The translations under genes were made by a program, and so were the position numbers. From assembly GCF_011604685.1 (NCBI RefSeq), contig NZ_CP050063.1, forward strand, positions 1-64,000: a stretch of DNA of 64,000 bases, read 5' to 3'. Within the stretch, counting starts at the first letter, position 1. The number at the start of each line of letters is the position of its first letter. This DNA is from Spirosoma aureum. GTDB taxonomy: Bacteria; Bacteroidota; Bacteroidia; Cytophagales; Spirosomataceae. The notes under the pieces were generated by a model. That model did not search any database, was not told the DNA's origin, and saw only the letters and a list, made by a program, of their open reading frames with translations. Of the stretch, positions 52,461 to 62,002 are shown in pieces.

Positions 52461-53108
52461 TCAGGCTAATAAAGCAGTTATTGTTTCCCACGAGAAAGGT
52501 AGCCAGCTTCTCCTATTACTATCAAATACTTCGGTTGCTGCTTCGCAAGGGAATAATTTATAATCGAACTTAGGATAATTGCTAACTAAGTAACCAGGGT
52601 AGTAGTAAGCTTTATGCTGAAGTCGGGCATAATTAATTTTCTGTAGCATCAGGTATTTACCTAAGCTATGCTTTCGATAGGCAGGGTGGTAAAAGTTCAT
52701 AATGCCAGCAATACTTTGTGAGCCATTGTCAAAGATCCCAGCTGCAATTAACTGATTTCTATCCCGCACTTCAATCACATACGTATCAAATGCATTATAT
52801 GTATCGCCATCCAGCAAGCAGCTTTCTACAGAATTGGGAGCGTCAAAATTAATGGCACTTTTATATAGCGAATAAAGCGATTCTAATTCTTCGGTAAGAA
52901 CGAAAGGCTTGACCTCGACCGAAAATTTCTCATTACTCCTAAGCAATCTAAGTTGCTTTGTTCCGTAGTCAACATTTGCCAGCGTAATACGCAACCAGTG
53001 AACCGAATAGAGCGCATTATCAAATAGCACAGAGTGGCAGGTAAAAATGTCCTGCTGCATCCGAAAATACCCCATACTCAGGCACAAGTCCAGCTTAGTT
53101 CCTTTCAT
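52461..53108 (-). CDS. Arginyl-tRNA-protein transferase-like (ATE/GNAT) protein
   Basis: A 215-residue protein in two parts. The N-terminal part (LDLCLSMGYFRMQQDIFTC, VHWLRITL, KQLRLLRSNEKFSVEVKPF) resembles the ATE_N domain of leucyl/arginyl-tRNA-protein transferases. The C-terminal part is GNAT-fold: IVAGIFDNGSQSIAG-like LIAAGIFDNGSQSIAGIMNF, then YRKHSLGKYLMLQKINYA and YYYPGYLVSNYPKFDYK, as in ATE_C. These enzymes move an amino acid from tRNA to an N-terminal residue for degradation. The usual N-terminal Cys pair (CGYLP/CPACxPYR type) is not seen; only lone Cys (residues 9 and 23) remain. Function may thus have shifted. Confidence 0.7.
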   Translation of the reverse strand: MKGTKLDLCLSMGYFRMQQDIFTCHSVLFDNALYSVHWLRITLANVDYGTKQLRLLRSNEKFSVEVKPFVLTEELESLYSLYKSAINFDAPNSVESCLLDGDTYNAFDTYVIEVRDRNQLIAAGIFDNGSQSIAGIMNFYHPAYRKHSLGKYLMLQKINYARLQHKAYYYPGYLVSNYPKFDYKLFPCEAATEVFDSNRRSWLPFSWETITALLA

Positions 53109-53146
53109 CTTCTGGTGCGTATGATTCAGCGGTTGCTACTAGCGTT

Positions 53147-53178
53147 CAAATTAAATCTATATGTATTAAGAAGGCAAA
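53147..53178 (-). promoter_or_regulatory. Promoter of the arginyl-transferase-like gene
   Basis: On the minus strand TTTG (53175-53178), 20 nt, TTAATTTG (53147-53154); one base off TAnnTTTG. Transcription would begin near 53140, about 32 nt before ATG 53108. Confidence 0.5.
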
Positions 53179-53487
53179 GCCCAATGCCATGTCTTTTTGA
53201 CCATTCACCAAACTAAACGATATAACGGGACAAAATGCAATCTTGGTTCACAGCTCAGTCTGGATTCCAGGCCAAATGGTCGGGTGGCAAAAAAAATGAC
53301 TTTTACAGGCTTACAAAATGACAATATAAGCAGTACGCTTTAATAAACTCAGCAAAATAGCCTGTGCAAGTGTAGCAACTCCATCTAGCACGACCGTCGG
53401 CTGGTCGTCGATATACACCAGTTACACGTAGGACTACGCAGCAAAAAAAATCAGTAAAAATCGCCGTCAGGAAACGGATTTATGCGC
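53179..53487. other. Intergenic region with no visible gene
   Basis: About 310 bp between the two divergent promoters. A short ACGACCGTCGGCTGGTCGTCG hairpin sits near 53389-53410. No coding signal is seen on either strand. Confidence 0.4.
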
Positions 53488-53519
53488 TTGATAGGCTGCT
53501 GAGCAGCCGGTTACCTTTG
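53488..53519 (+). promoter_or_regulatory. Promoter of the serine hydrolase gene
   Basis: TTG (53488-53490), 21 nt, TACCTTTG (53512-53519). Transcription near 53526 leaves a 22-nt leader before the GTG at 53548, which supports that start codon. Confidence 0.65.
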
Positions 53520-53547
53520 TTCAGAACAAATCAAGACGACATCAACT

Positions 53548-54702
53548 GTGAAAACGTTTCCTATTTCAGCAGCCAGTTGGCTTGCCCTGATTGCCTTACT
53601 CAACGCCTGCCAACCAAACGCCGAAGTTGGTAAAAATGGTAAAACGCTCGACGTAGCCGCTTTGGCCGACGATATTGAAGCGCGTATCAAACCCGACGTG
53701 ATGGGCTACCAAATCGTCGTTTTTGCCGATGGCTCGCTGCGGGCCTCCCGTGCCGGGGGCAATGCCCGTCAGGCTGCCGACGCCCCCGAGCGTAAGATGG
53801 GTGTGGGCGACAAAATCAATGTAGCCAGCGTGAGCAAAACCGTGACGGCTGCGGCTCTATTGCACGCCCTTAACGCCAAAACCATCAGCATTGATTCGCC
53901 CATGTGGTCATACCTGCCTAAACACTGGCCACTGCACAGCAGCATCAAAACGATTACGTTTCGACAACTCCTGGCCATGCGAAGTGGCTTTCCCAAAAAT
54001 GTCCTTTCTGACTATGGGTCGTTGAAGGCAGCCATGGCTGTAGGAGCTACATCGTCACGGCTGAACTTTAGTTACCAGAATATGAACTTTGCCCTCATGC
54101 GGTTCCTGATCCCGAATGTGGCTGGTGGTTATTCGATGACGCCGATGCCCGACAATGCATCAGTCCAGAAAATCAACGAAGTCGAGCAGAAGCAGGCGCA
54201 GGAATACACCGATGCCTATATGAACTACTGCCAGGTAAACGTGTTTGATAAGATTGGCATTGCCCCCAACATGGCCTGCAAACCCACTGACACGAACCCG
54301 GCTCTGTGCTACAAATGGGCTGCGCCCAACGGAAAGGGCACCGATTGGGGCGACATGAGCTTAACTAACGGTGAGCGCGGCTGGAATATGTCGGCTCTGC
54401 AAATGGCTACGTTCATGAATGCGCTTCATAATACCTACAAGATCCTACCCAAACCCGTGGCTGATGCTATGCGCCGGGACACACTTGGCTACGACAATGC
54501 TAACATTTTAACCAACACAGGACTTAAATATATCAAGAAAAACGGGGGTTACCCAGCTTCTAACAACGCTGGCGAAGTGGGAGCGTGGCTCTTTGGTTTC
54601 GAAAATGAAGTCTACGTGGCCGTATTGGTCAACTCCGATCCAAAGCCCAACACAAGCGTATGGACCGACGTGGTAGCGGCTTTCGACGAATGGTACAAGT
54701 AA
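53548..54702 (+). CDS. Serine hydrolase (class C beta-lactamase/DD-peptidase fold), GTG start
   Basis: A 384-residue exported protein with a lipoprotein-like signal (FPISAASWLALIALLNAC). The serine hydrolase motifs are present: SVSK (S-x-x-K nucleophile) at about residue 95, SYQN (Y-x-N) in NFSYQNMNFALM and KNGG as the third box (K/H-x-G). This is the fold of class C beta-lactamases, D-alanyl-D-alanine carboxypeptidases and esterases. Central inserts (about residues 200-260, with YMNYCQVNVFDKIGIAPNM) are unusual. The start is GTG. Substrate is not evident. Confidence 0.85.
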   Translation: MKTFPISAASWLALIALLNACQPNAEVGKNGKTLDVAALADDIEARIKPDVMGYQIVVFADGSLRASRAGGNARQAADAPERKMGVGDKINVASVSKTVTAAALLHALNAKTISIDSPMWSYLPKHWPLHSSIKTITFRQLLAMRSGFPKNVLSDYGSLKAAMAVGATSSRLNFSYQNMNFALMRFLIPNVAGGYSMTPMPDNASVQKINEVEQKQAQEYTDAYMNYCQVNVFDKIGIAPNMACKPTDTNPALCYKWAAPNGKGTDWGDMSLTNGERGWNMSALQMATFMNALHNTYKILPKPVADAMRRDTLGYDNANILTNTGLKYIKKNGGYPASNNAGEVGAWLFGFENEVYVAVLVNSDPKPNTSVWTDVVAAFDEWYK

Positions 54703-54973
54703 TAGGGTTCTGATTAGTCAGCTGTTTGCTTTAGATAGGACTTAATAACCGGCCGACTGGTCAAAACCGGAGTAGTTTCAATCGTTTCAGAGCGAAGGCG
54801 GTGCTGCACATGCTCCCCGAATCCAGTAATAACCGGCTGACTGGATGGCACCGCCTATGTACTGAAATGTTATCACCACTATGATAGGAGAATGTTGCCA
54901 TGCCGGGCAGAGGCTCTCGGACCAATCGGTAACAGGAAGATAACTAGAGCAGGTAGGTTTTAGTTAACCTAAT

Positions 54974-55879
54974 ATGACTCTTACACCATCAAACAGTGGG
55001 TATGCCTGTATCAATCTAAGCCTTCAGGCGGAAAAAATCACGACGAATCGGGGTATGATCCGAAAGACGTTTACCGAGCGGGGTATTGCCTATGCGTCTG
55101 AGCTTGCCTTAAAAAACGTTCAGGATTTATTGACAGTCGTAGACTGGAATCTTAAAAACGGCATCCGGCTATTCCGTATTTCGTCGGATTTGTTTCCCTG
55201 GGCGTCAGAATACCATCTTTCTGACCTACCCGATTTTTCCGACATCCGGGAAACTCTGGAAGAAATTGGCAGTCGCCCGATCCGATTAACGACACATCCC
55301 GGTCCGTTCAATAAATTGGCCGGTGAGGGGAAAGTTCTCGACAATACCATCAAAGACCTTGAATATCAATCGGAGGTATTCGATCTGATGGGTTTAGAAC
55401 CCTCGCACTGGAACAAGATAAACATTCATGTGGGAGGTTCGTATGGCGACAAAATGGCAACGATGGCCCGTTTTTCTCAGAACTTCAATTTACTCTCTCA
55501 AAATCTGCGGGCTCGGCTAACCGTTGAGAACGACGATCGCCCAAGTCTGTATACAGTTGCCGATCTGGTGCTGATTTATGAACGTACCGGAATTCCGATT
55601 GTCTTCGATTATTTTCATCACTCGCTCAACCCCGGCACGCAAACCGAAGAAGAAGCCTTCCTGACAGCCTATGCTAGCTGGGATGTACGTCCTGTATTTC
55701 ACTTTTCTGATTCCCGGCAGGAGCGTGAAGATCCTAAGGCCCGACGCGAAGCGCATGCCGATTGGCTCTACTCTCCGGTTAATACGTATGGTAAAGAGGT
55801 GGATATTGTTTTCGAGTGCAAAATGAAGGAACTGGCCTTGCTTCGGCTGCGGGATGGACTTTCTTTGGGGTTGATCTAG
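54974..55879 (+). CDS. uvsE: UV DNA damage endonuclease
   Basis: UvsE/UVDE makes an incision 5' of UV photoproducts and other lesions (alternative excision repair). The 301 residues form the expected TIM barrel. Visible motifs are GYACINLSLQ at the N-terminus, FRISSDLFPWAS, RLTTHPGPFNKLAG, INIHVGGSYGDK, RLTVENDDRPS, PIVFDYFHHSLNPG and RPVFHFSDSR. These supply the metal-binding His/Glu/Asp set. ATG at 54974 follows TAGGTTTT (54954-54961), a near -7 box that would make a very short leader. Compare the DUF2256/DUF2805 pair at 28620-29115, which in other genomes accompanies photolyase. Confidence 0.92.
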   Translation: MTLTPSNSGYACINLSLQAEKITTNRGMIRKTFTERGIAYASELALKNVQDLLTVVDWNLKNGIRLFRISSDLFPWASEYHLSDLPDFSDIRETLEEIGSRPIRLTTHPGPFNKLAGEGKVLDNTIKDLEYQSEVFDLMGLEPSHWNKINIHVGGSYGDKMATMARFSQNFNLLSQNLRARLTVENDDRPSLYTVADLVLIYERTGIPIVFDYFHHSLNPGTQTEEEAFLTAYASWDVRPVFHFSDSRQEREDPKARREAHADWLYSPVNTYGKEVDIVFECKMKELALLRLRDGLSLGLI

Positions 55880-56268
55880 TTATCTTGCAATTGTTTACGT
55901 CAGGTATTTTCCGCCAGAATCGTAGCCTGTAGATAGTTCAAAAAACTACTTCAGTATCTTGTCTTTAAACCAATCCGACGATTTCGAGTTCGTTCTCAAC
56001 TAAGCTGACTGGTTGTCATCTATGAATAGTTGTCACATACAACCATGATCAAACATAATTGAACCCAAACGACAAATAAATTTTGAACGCTGCTACTATC
56101 AATCACTTCGTGTGCTCTTATTGACTAGCTTTAGCGTTGCCCAGAAAGCAGAACTCATTCATAATCGTCGTAAAATTGTTTTTCCACTCACCCAATTTAA
56201 GTTGGTTCATTTATAATCCTGACGCGAATGAGTTAGTGTACGTTGGCTAACATCAATAAATAAGAACT
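55880..56268. other. Intergenic region with a fragment of a gene end
   Basis: No intact gene in 389 bp. On the minus strand 55946-55990 reads NSKSSDWFKDKILK and a TAG, which looks like a protein C-terminus, but an in-frame stop occurs four codons upstream. The rest is AT-rich and not interpreted. Confidence 0.35.
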
Positions 56269-58287
56269 ATGAAAAGACTACTATGTATCTGTTTAATGCT
56301 GTTTTTGGCAGGCGCTTGTAAGCAAGCCTCGATTATGCATACGAAACGCGTAGTCATAACGGGAATAGACGCTTCCAAAAAGCCCGGAGATGATTTTTTT
56401 TCGTACGCCAACGCTATTTGGTATGATACCGCCCGGATACCGGCCAGCCAAACAGGTGTAGGTTCTTATTCCTTCATGAATTTCCCCCAACGCATACGGT
56501 TACAGGGGATTCTGGACAGCGTTTCGGCCGGTAATCATCCGGCAGGAAGTCTCGAGCAAAAGGTGGGCGATTTTTATGCGTCAGGAATGGATACGTCCGC
56601 CATTAATAAACGCGGGTATGAACCCCTCAAACCCCTGCTCGTCCGCATCGATGCCGTGACCGATGTTCCTTCGTTATTGACGTTGGTGGCTGAAGAACAA
56701 AAAGTAAGTGATAGGTCCATTATTGGTTTTTATGTAGGCCCCGACAACAGGCAGAGTACGATCAATATCGCTCAGTTTTCTCAAACCGGCATTGGCTTGC
56801 CGGAACGGGAGTATTATTTCAAAACCGACTCGTCAACCCTTTCGATTCAAAAAGCGTACCGAAACTATCTCACTCGCCTGTTTGAATTGACCGGGACTGA
56901 TGCAACCACTGCGGAGAAAAACGCAACGGTCACCTACGACATTGAAAAACAATTGGCTACCGCCCATCGAACCAATATTGAACGCAGGGACGTAAAGGCG
57001 AACTATAATAAACTGGCGGTCGCTGATCTTGCGAAAAAACAGCCTACTCTAAACTGGACTACGTTGTTAAACAACTTAGGCCTAAAGGTTGATTCAGTCA
57101 ACATAGCCCAACCGGCTTATTATGACAAGTTGAATACCCTGCTAACGTCCGTTTCCATCGATGATTGGAAAGTCTATTTAAAAGCGCATGCACTGACAAA
57201 CTATTCGAATTTCTTAAGCCAACCGTTTGTGGATGCGTCTTTTGCCTATGCCAAAATTCTGACCGGGCAAGCGGTTAAGAAAACCCGGGCCGAAGATATG
57301 ACCCAGGCAGTCGATGGCTCTCTCGGCGATGCGTTAGCCCAGTTATACGTAAAAAAATATTTTCCGGAAGAGGCCAGGAAACGGATAGCCGTTCTGGTCG
57401 ATAATCTTAAAAAAGCATTTGAAGCCCGCATCAACAGGCTGGACTGGATGAGCGATTCTACCAAGGCAAAGGCGAAAGAAAAACTGTATGCCTTCTCTCA
57501 GAAAATCGGTTATCCTGATAAATGGAGAGATTATTCGAAGGCGGATATAAAAAGAGACGCTTATTTTGAAAACCGATTGTCGACAAATAAAAACGATTAC
57601 CTCTACAGCCTGGCTAAAGTAGGGCAGCAGGTCGACAGAACCGAATGGCATACGACTCCGCCGACGGTAACTGCTTACAACAATCCTCCGCTCAATGAAA
57701 TTGTTTTTCCAGCCGGGATCTTACAAGCTCCTTATTTCGACGTGAATGCCGATGATGCGCTTAACTATGGCGGCATCGGAATGGTGATTGGCCACGAAAT
57801 AACGCACTCGTTTGACGATCAGGGCGCGCAGTATGATAAATACGGTAACGTGACCAACTGGTGGACCAAAGCCGACTATGCAAAATTCAAAGCGAGAACC
57901 CAGCAGGTGATTGATCAATACAACAAGTTTACCGTGCTGGATTCAGTGCATGTGAAAGGGGCCTTAACCGTGGGGGAAAACACCGCCGACATTGCTGGGG
58001 TTGCCATTGCCTACGATGCCTTTAAATTGACCGAACAAGGAAAAGACACGACGAAACTGGATGGCTTTACGCCCGATCAACGTTTCTTCATCTCGATAGC
58101 CAGGATATGGCGGGTAAAAACCAGGGATGCGTATATGGGTATGTATGTAAACACGAATCCGCACTCACCGGCAAGGTGGCGTGTGAATGGCCCCCTGATG
58201 AACTTCACACCATTTTACAGAGCATTTAATGTGCAACCGGGCGATAAAATGTATAAGCCTGAAAATGAGAGAATAACCGTTTGGTAG
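56269..58287 (+). CDS. M13-family (PepO/neprilysin-type) metallopeptidase lipoprotein
   Basis: A 672-residue zinc peptidase. The N-terminus is a lipoprotein signal (KRLLCICLMLFLAGAC). The PepO N-terminal region starts at about residue 35 (DASKKPGDDFFSYANAIWYDT). The zinc site is HEITH (His509, Glu510, His513) in GHEITHSFDDQGAQYD, and the third ligand Glu570 is in ENTADIAGVAIAYDA. The C-terminal RVNGPLMNFTPFYRAFNVQPGDKMY is typical of M13. Periplasmic or surface-anchored; hydrolyses peptides. Convergent with the esterase gene; a palindrome lies between. Confidence 0.93.
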   Translation: MKRLLCICLMLFLAGACKQASIMHTKRVVITGIDASKKPGDDFFSYANAIWYDTARIPASQTGVGSYSFMNFPQRIRLQGILDSVSAGNHPAGSLEQKVGDFYASGMDTSAINKRGYEPLKPLLVRIDAVTDVPSLLTLVAEEQKVSDRSIIGFYVGPDNRQSTINIAQFSQTGIGLPEREYYFKTDSSTLSIQKAYRNYLTRLFELTGTDATTAEKNATVTYDIEKQLATAHRTNIERRDVKANYNKLAVADLAKKQPTLNWTTLLNNLGLKVDSVNIAQPAYYDKLNTLLTSVSIDDWKVYLKAHALTNYSNFLSQPFVDASFAYAKILTGQAVKKTRAEDMTQAVDGSLGDALAQLYVKKYFPEEARKRIAVLVDNLKKAFEARINRLDWMSDSTKAKAKEKLYAFSQKIGYPDKWRDYSKADIKRDAYFENRLSTNKNDYLYSLAKVGQQVDRTEWHTTPPTVTAYNNPPLNEIVFPAGILQAPYFDVNADDALNYGGIGMVIGHEITHSFDDQGAQYDKYGNVTNWWTKADYAKFKARTQQVIDQYNKFTVLDSVHVKGALTVGENTADIAGVAIAYDAFKLTEQGKDTTKLDGFTPDQRFFISIARIWRVKTRDAYMGMYVNTNPHSPARWRVNGPLMNFTPFYRAFNVQPGDKMYKPENERITVW

Positions 58288-58330
58288 GGTTTCGCCTTAA
58301 CGAATCGAGCAACCATAAGAAGGTATTCGG

Positions 58331-58378
58331 TAGCCATACGATCCAATCATTAGATCTAATGATTGGATCGTATGGCTA
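58331..58378. terminator. Perfect 48-bp palindrome between convergent genes
   Basis: Arms of 24 bp, exact, with no spacer, centred on AGATCT at 58352-58357. It lies 43 nt past the peptidase stop and 49 nt before the esterase stop. No T-tract is present. Probably a shared 3'-end structure. Confidence 0.65.
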
Positions 58379-58427
58379 ATTTAGAGACGTATCGACCTAA
58401 ACTAACGCTCAATTGATTGGCTAAACC

Positions 58428-59978
58428 CTATTTGGCTGTCCGTTCATATTTTAGCAGTTTACTGGCCCAGGGGATGAAATACTGGAAATTAGGTGCATCC
58501 GTATGCCCACCATTGTGCTGCCGCCAGGCCAGTTCGCCGTCCGTCAGGCCGGTTAGTACGGGTGGCATTTTTTCGGTTGTATAATCGTCGCTAACTCCTA
58601 AGTCTTTTGCTCCCAGTAGTTTGAATACTGGTCCGGCGGCTACCGTAGCCTTATAGCTGCCGGTCTGGTCGAGCCATTTGGCATCACCTTTTTCTGGTAT
58701 TCCATAGCTGACAAAGGTCGGGCGTGGGGCACATAGAGCCAGTAATTCGTGCGAGTCAACCGGGAGGTCGCAACCGGTCTTCCGGCCAAAGGACGACTCT
58801 TCAGTCGCGTATTTTAAGTAATTACCAGCCATCCAGTGATAACCTCCGCTGTTGGCAAGGCTTTCAACCGCTTCACCGAAAACCCGGCGCTGTAATGTCG
58901 TACCTCCTTTTCCCGATGAACCGATTAAAACCAGACCAAAACGCTGATCGAAGGCCATGGTTACCAAAGCAGCTTTCCCATAACGCGACACGCCTTCAAT
59001 GCCAACCTGTTTGGCGTTCACCTGAGGTTCGGTTTCTAAATAGTCTAAGGCGCGGGATGCTCCCCATGCCCAGGCACGCAGGGCTCCCCAATCGTCGGGT
59101 TTACGGGCCTGACCTTTGTTCACTAACCCAATGATACCCCGTGTCAGACCGGCACCGTTATCGGCCTGAATACTGCTGGTTTCCAACATACAATACCCCC
59201 AGCCTGCCGCCAGCAGTTGTTCGGTCGGTGGCGAATCGCCGTTCGGGGCGGGTGCAAAGAAATTGGGGCCGGGTAACCTTGTGATAGGCGCATAAGCCGG
59301 ATACCTGTCAAAAATGGCCTTCATCTCAGGATTTTGCCTGATCATCATCTCTTTGAATGTCGTATTGATTTTTTCCATGTCAGCGAGCGAAGGCTGTGCT
59401 GGAGCTGGCAAGGTTGGGGGTAGAAACCCGAACATCATCAAGACGGGTACCGGACCTTTCACGTTCTGCGGCAGAACCAATACCATGTTGATGTTCACGC
59501 TGATCAACGGATAGTCGCTATTATCGACCCGGCCAATCAGGTGTTTGGCTACTACCGGAATGCGGCCTACCAGTTCGTTGTCCGTAACTTTTGTTATCCA
59601 GGTTACTTTGGGTACGTTTTTAGGGACCCGGCCATACATTTCCTGCTCAAAACCCTCGATCAGTTCAGGGCGACGGATCTTCCACCACTGATCGGGCGTG
59701 GTTACTTTTTTCCCATTCTTCGTGGTCAGTACATCGGGTAACTGCGGACAGGGGTCGGCCTGAGCTTCGTCGTAATTCGCGTGATTAGGCTCTGATTCAT
59801 TGGGACTTGGACCGGGCCTTAATTTTTTGATGCCCAGTTGCTGCATCATGTTGGCCTGATCCTGAATAGCCGTCCAGGTTTTAAGCGGAGGGTACTTGCT
59901 GCTGTCGATGACAACCTGCTGCGCTACGCTCCTGTAAGACAAAGCTATAGACAGTGCAAACACCAGGTATTTTTGCAT
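58428..59978 (-). CDS. CE15-type 4-O-methyl-glucuronoyl methylesterase
   Basis: A 516-residue exported esterase (signal peptide MQKYLVFALSIALSYRSVAQ). The catalytic region reads WGALRAWAWGASRALDYLE, then GVSRYGKAALVTMAFDQRF with nucleophile Ser331, the CE15 signature (G-x-S-R-x-G-K). The His is in WRQHNGGHTDAPNF (His492), and SHELLALCAPRPTF is also characteristic. CE15 enzymes cut the ester between lignin alcohols and glucuronoyl groups on xylan. It is the third gene of the minus-strand GH115/SGNH/CE15 unit and starts 23 nt after the SGNH gene's stop. Confidence 0.88.
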   Translation of the reverse strand: MQKYLVFALSIALSYRSVAQQVVIDSSKYPPLKTWTAIQDQANMMQQLGIKKLRPGPSPNESEPNHANYDEAQADPCPQLPDVLTTKNGKKVTTPDQWWKIRRPELIEGFEQEMYGRVPKNVPKVTWITKVTDNELVGRIPVVAKHLIGRVDNSDYPLISVNINMVLVLPQNVKGPVPVLMMFGFLPPTLPAPAQPSLADMEKINTTFKEMMIRQNPEMKAIFDRYPAYAPITRLPGPNFFAPAPNGDSPPTEQLLAAGWGYCMLETSSIQADNGAGLTRGIIGLVNKGQARKPDDWGALRAWAWGASRALDYLETEPQVNAKQVGIEGVSRYGKAALVTMAFDQRFGLVLIGSSGKGGTTLQRRVFGEAVESLANSGGYHWMAGNYLKYATEESSFGRKTGCDLPVDSHELLALCAPRPTFVSYGIPEKGDAKWLDQTGSYKATVAAGPVFKLLGAKDLGVSDDYTTEKMPPVLTGLTDGELAWRQHNGGHTDAPNFQYFIPWASKLLKYERTAK

Positions 59979-60001
59979 GATAATTAGGATTTAGGAAAGG
60001 T

Positions 60002-62002
60002 TTACTGGTCGGTTCGGAAGGGTGAGGCCGGTAGCCCCTCTTTATTGTACAGATTCGGGTTGACCGGGTTATCGGCCCAGGCGTAGCGCACATATTGGGG
60101 ATTAGGAACTTCGTCGCTCCAGACGATTAGTTTATTGCCGTCAATTTTAGCCTTGCCCCAGACGAATTTTTTATCCGGGCCTGCAATCGAGAATTCACTT
60201 AACTCTTCGCCATCGTTGGTTATCAGGCCACCGCCCGTATTCGTAAAACTGACGACTAGTTTATTGCCGTCGACGCTTGCCGATTCATACAACGGGCCCG
60301 AAGAAATGAGATTTTCCTTATAGGCGATTTTCATAGCGGCCAGGGCCAATCGGTCGCCGACGCCTTTCTTATTATCGGGGTGAATATCGTTCCATTCGCC
60401 CAGGTCAATTGCCACAACCATAGCCGAGTTGGGCACCGACAGAGCCTTGAGTTGCGCTTCCCTCAGCCTGGCCCAGTTGCTTTCCATTGGTTGGTAATTA
60501 TAATCCATAAAACCCGGAAGCTGCACATACAGAAAAGGCAATGGCCCCTGTTTCCACTGGTTTCGCCAGTCATGGATCAGAGCCACCTGTAGCCCTTCGT
60601 ACTCCTGGGGTTTACCGGCATTGCTTTCCCCCTGATACCAGCAAAAGCCTTTGATGGCGTAGTTGATTTCCGGGGCTACCATCGCATTGTAGAGCGCCGT
60701 TGGCTGATTCTGGGCGTTGATGCCCCCGGCTGGACTGCCCCCGGACGGATTGCCTCCACCCGCAAAGGGACGGTAGGCAGTGCCTACCTTATACTGCCAG
60801 GTTCCTTTCAGATCAACGGTGTCGGCACCCGCAAAAACACAATATGGCTTATCAGGCACGAAGCCTCCTTTACCAGCGTTGTTAGTCACCCGTACGACAA
60901 ACACATTCTTACCAGCTTTCAATAGATCAGCCGCAACATTGTACCGACGCTGCGGATACATATAAGTGGTTTTGCCGACCGATTTACCGTTAATATATAA
61001 CTCATCTGCATCAACGATCCGGCCCAGAAATACCCTGGCGGGCTTACCCACCATCGAAGCGGGTATGTCGATTTCTTTCCGGTACCACACGACGCCATTG
61101 AGGTCTTTGACTCCCTGATCTTCCCAATAACCCGGTACGTTGATCGGATGCCAGCCTTTGGGTACATACGAAACGTCATACCATTTGGTGGCACCCGACA
61201 GGCCCAAATCTATAGGTGGCACAGGTCGAGTGGCCGTAGCGGGTGCTCTTCGCGTCAGGTCGGGCCTCGTCAGGTTATTGATGTAGGTCGTGTCTTTGTT
61301 CTTTTCAACGGTAGCTTTCAATGTCGAAAATTCAGCCAGTCCCTCCTCGCTCGTCCAGGCTTCGATGGGCGTACCACCTACACTGGCGTTGATGATACCA
61401 ATGGGTACTTTATAGGTCGAATGAAGCTTTTTGGCAAAGAAATAAGCTACAGCCGAAAACGGCCGAACATCATCACCGACGGCCGCTTTCCATTGCCCGT
61501 TCGGAAGATCGCTTTGAGGACCTTGCAGATTTGTCAGCGTGGGCACCCAGAACTGCCGGATTTGCGGATAATTCGCTTCTGCAATTTCTTTAGCGTACGT
61601 TACGTCGTGAATATTCATTTGGTGGACCATATTGCTTTGACCACTACAAAACCAGACGTCACCAATCAGAATATCCTTTATCGTAAGCTGGCTATTACCC
61701 AAAATATCCATGCTGTAAGGGCCACCCGCTGGCATAGGAGGCAACGTAAGCAGCCATTTTCCATCGGCTGCCGTTATGGTTTTATACGTCTTCCGGTTAA
61801 AGCGTATGGTTATTTTCTCGCCCGCTTTGGCCCATCCCCAAACCTTAAGCGTAGCATCCCGTTGCAGCACCATACCATCACTGATTAATTTGGGTAAACG
61901 GAGTTGAGCCTGTACACATACACTTATTGTCAGGAGAATAATCAGGATACATAGCCCAGTTGCGGAGGCAAATCTGGCTGGCATTTGGTTATTGTTTTGC
62001 AT
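60002..62002 (-). CDS. Sialate-O-acetylesterase-type SGNH esterase
   Basis: A 666-residue exported esterase (signal helix residues 15-32). The SGNH blocks are present: block I CSGQSNM (nucleophile Ser123), block II Gly in INASVGGTPIEAW, block III Asn in YQGESNAGKP, and the catalytic His near the C-terminus in DIHPDNKKG. Between blocks II and III sits a beta-sandwich insert (VPGYWEDQGVKDLNGVVWYRKEIDIP), seen in this family. Such proteins de-acetylate sialic acids or xylan/xyloglucan; the genomic context points to xylan. ATG 62002 overlaps the GH115 stop by 14 nt. Confidence 0.88.
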   Translation of the reverse strand: MQNNNQMPARFASATGLCILIILLTISVCVQAQLRLPKLISDGMVLQRDATLKVWGWAKAGEKITIRFNRKTYKTITAADGKWLLTLPPMPAGGPYSMDILGNSQLTIKDILIGDVWFCSGQSNMVHQMNIHDVTYAKEIAEANYPQIRQFWVPTLTNLQGPQSDLPNGQWKAAVGDDVRPFSAVAYFFAKKLHSTYKVPIGIINASVGGTPIEAWTSEEGLAEFSTLKATVEKNKDTTYINNLTRPDLTRRAPATATRPVPPIDLGLSGATKWYDVSYVPKGWHPINVPGYWEDQGVKDLNGVVWYRKEIDIPASMVGKPARVFLGRIVDADELYINGKSVGKTTYMYPQRRYNVAADLLKAGKNVFVVRVTNNAGKGGFVPDKPYCVFAGADTVDLKGTWQYKVGTAYRPFAGGGNPSGGSPAGGINAQNQPTALYNAMVAPEINYAIKGFCWYQGESNAGKPQEYEGLQVALIHDWRNQWKQGPLPFLYVQLPGFMDYNYQPMESNWARLREAQLKALSVPNSAMVVAIDLGEWNDIHPDNKKGVGDRLALAAMKIAYKENLISSGPLYESASVDGNKLVVSFTNTGGGLITNDGEELSEFSIAGPDKKFVWGKAKIDGNKLIVWSDEVPNPQYVRYAWADNPVNPNLYNKEGLPASPFRTDQ

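Noticed and set aside
55946..55991. Minus-strand piece resembling a hydrolase C-terminus (SSDWFKDKIL)
   Set aside because: An in-frame stop four codons upstream and no further homology; too short to assign.
61148..61888. Plus-strand 246-codon frame opposite the SGNH esterase gene
   Set aside because: Antisense to a well-supported gene with all catalytic blocks.
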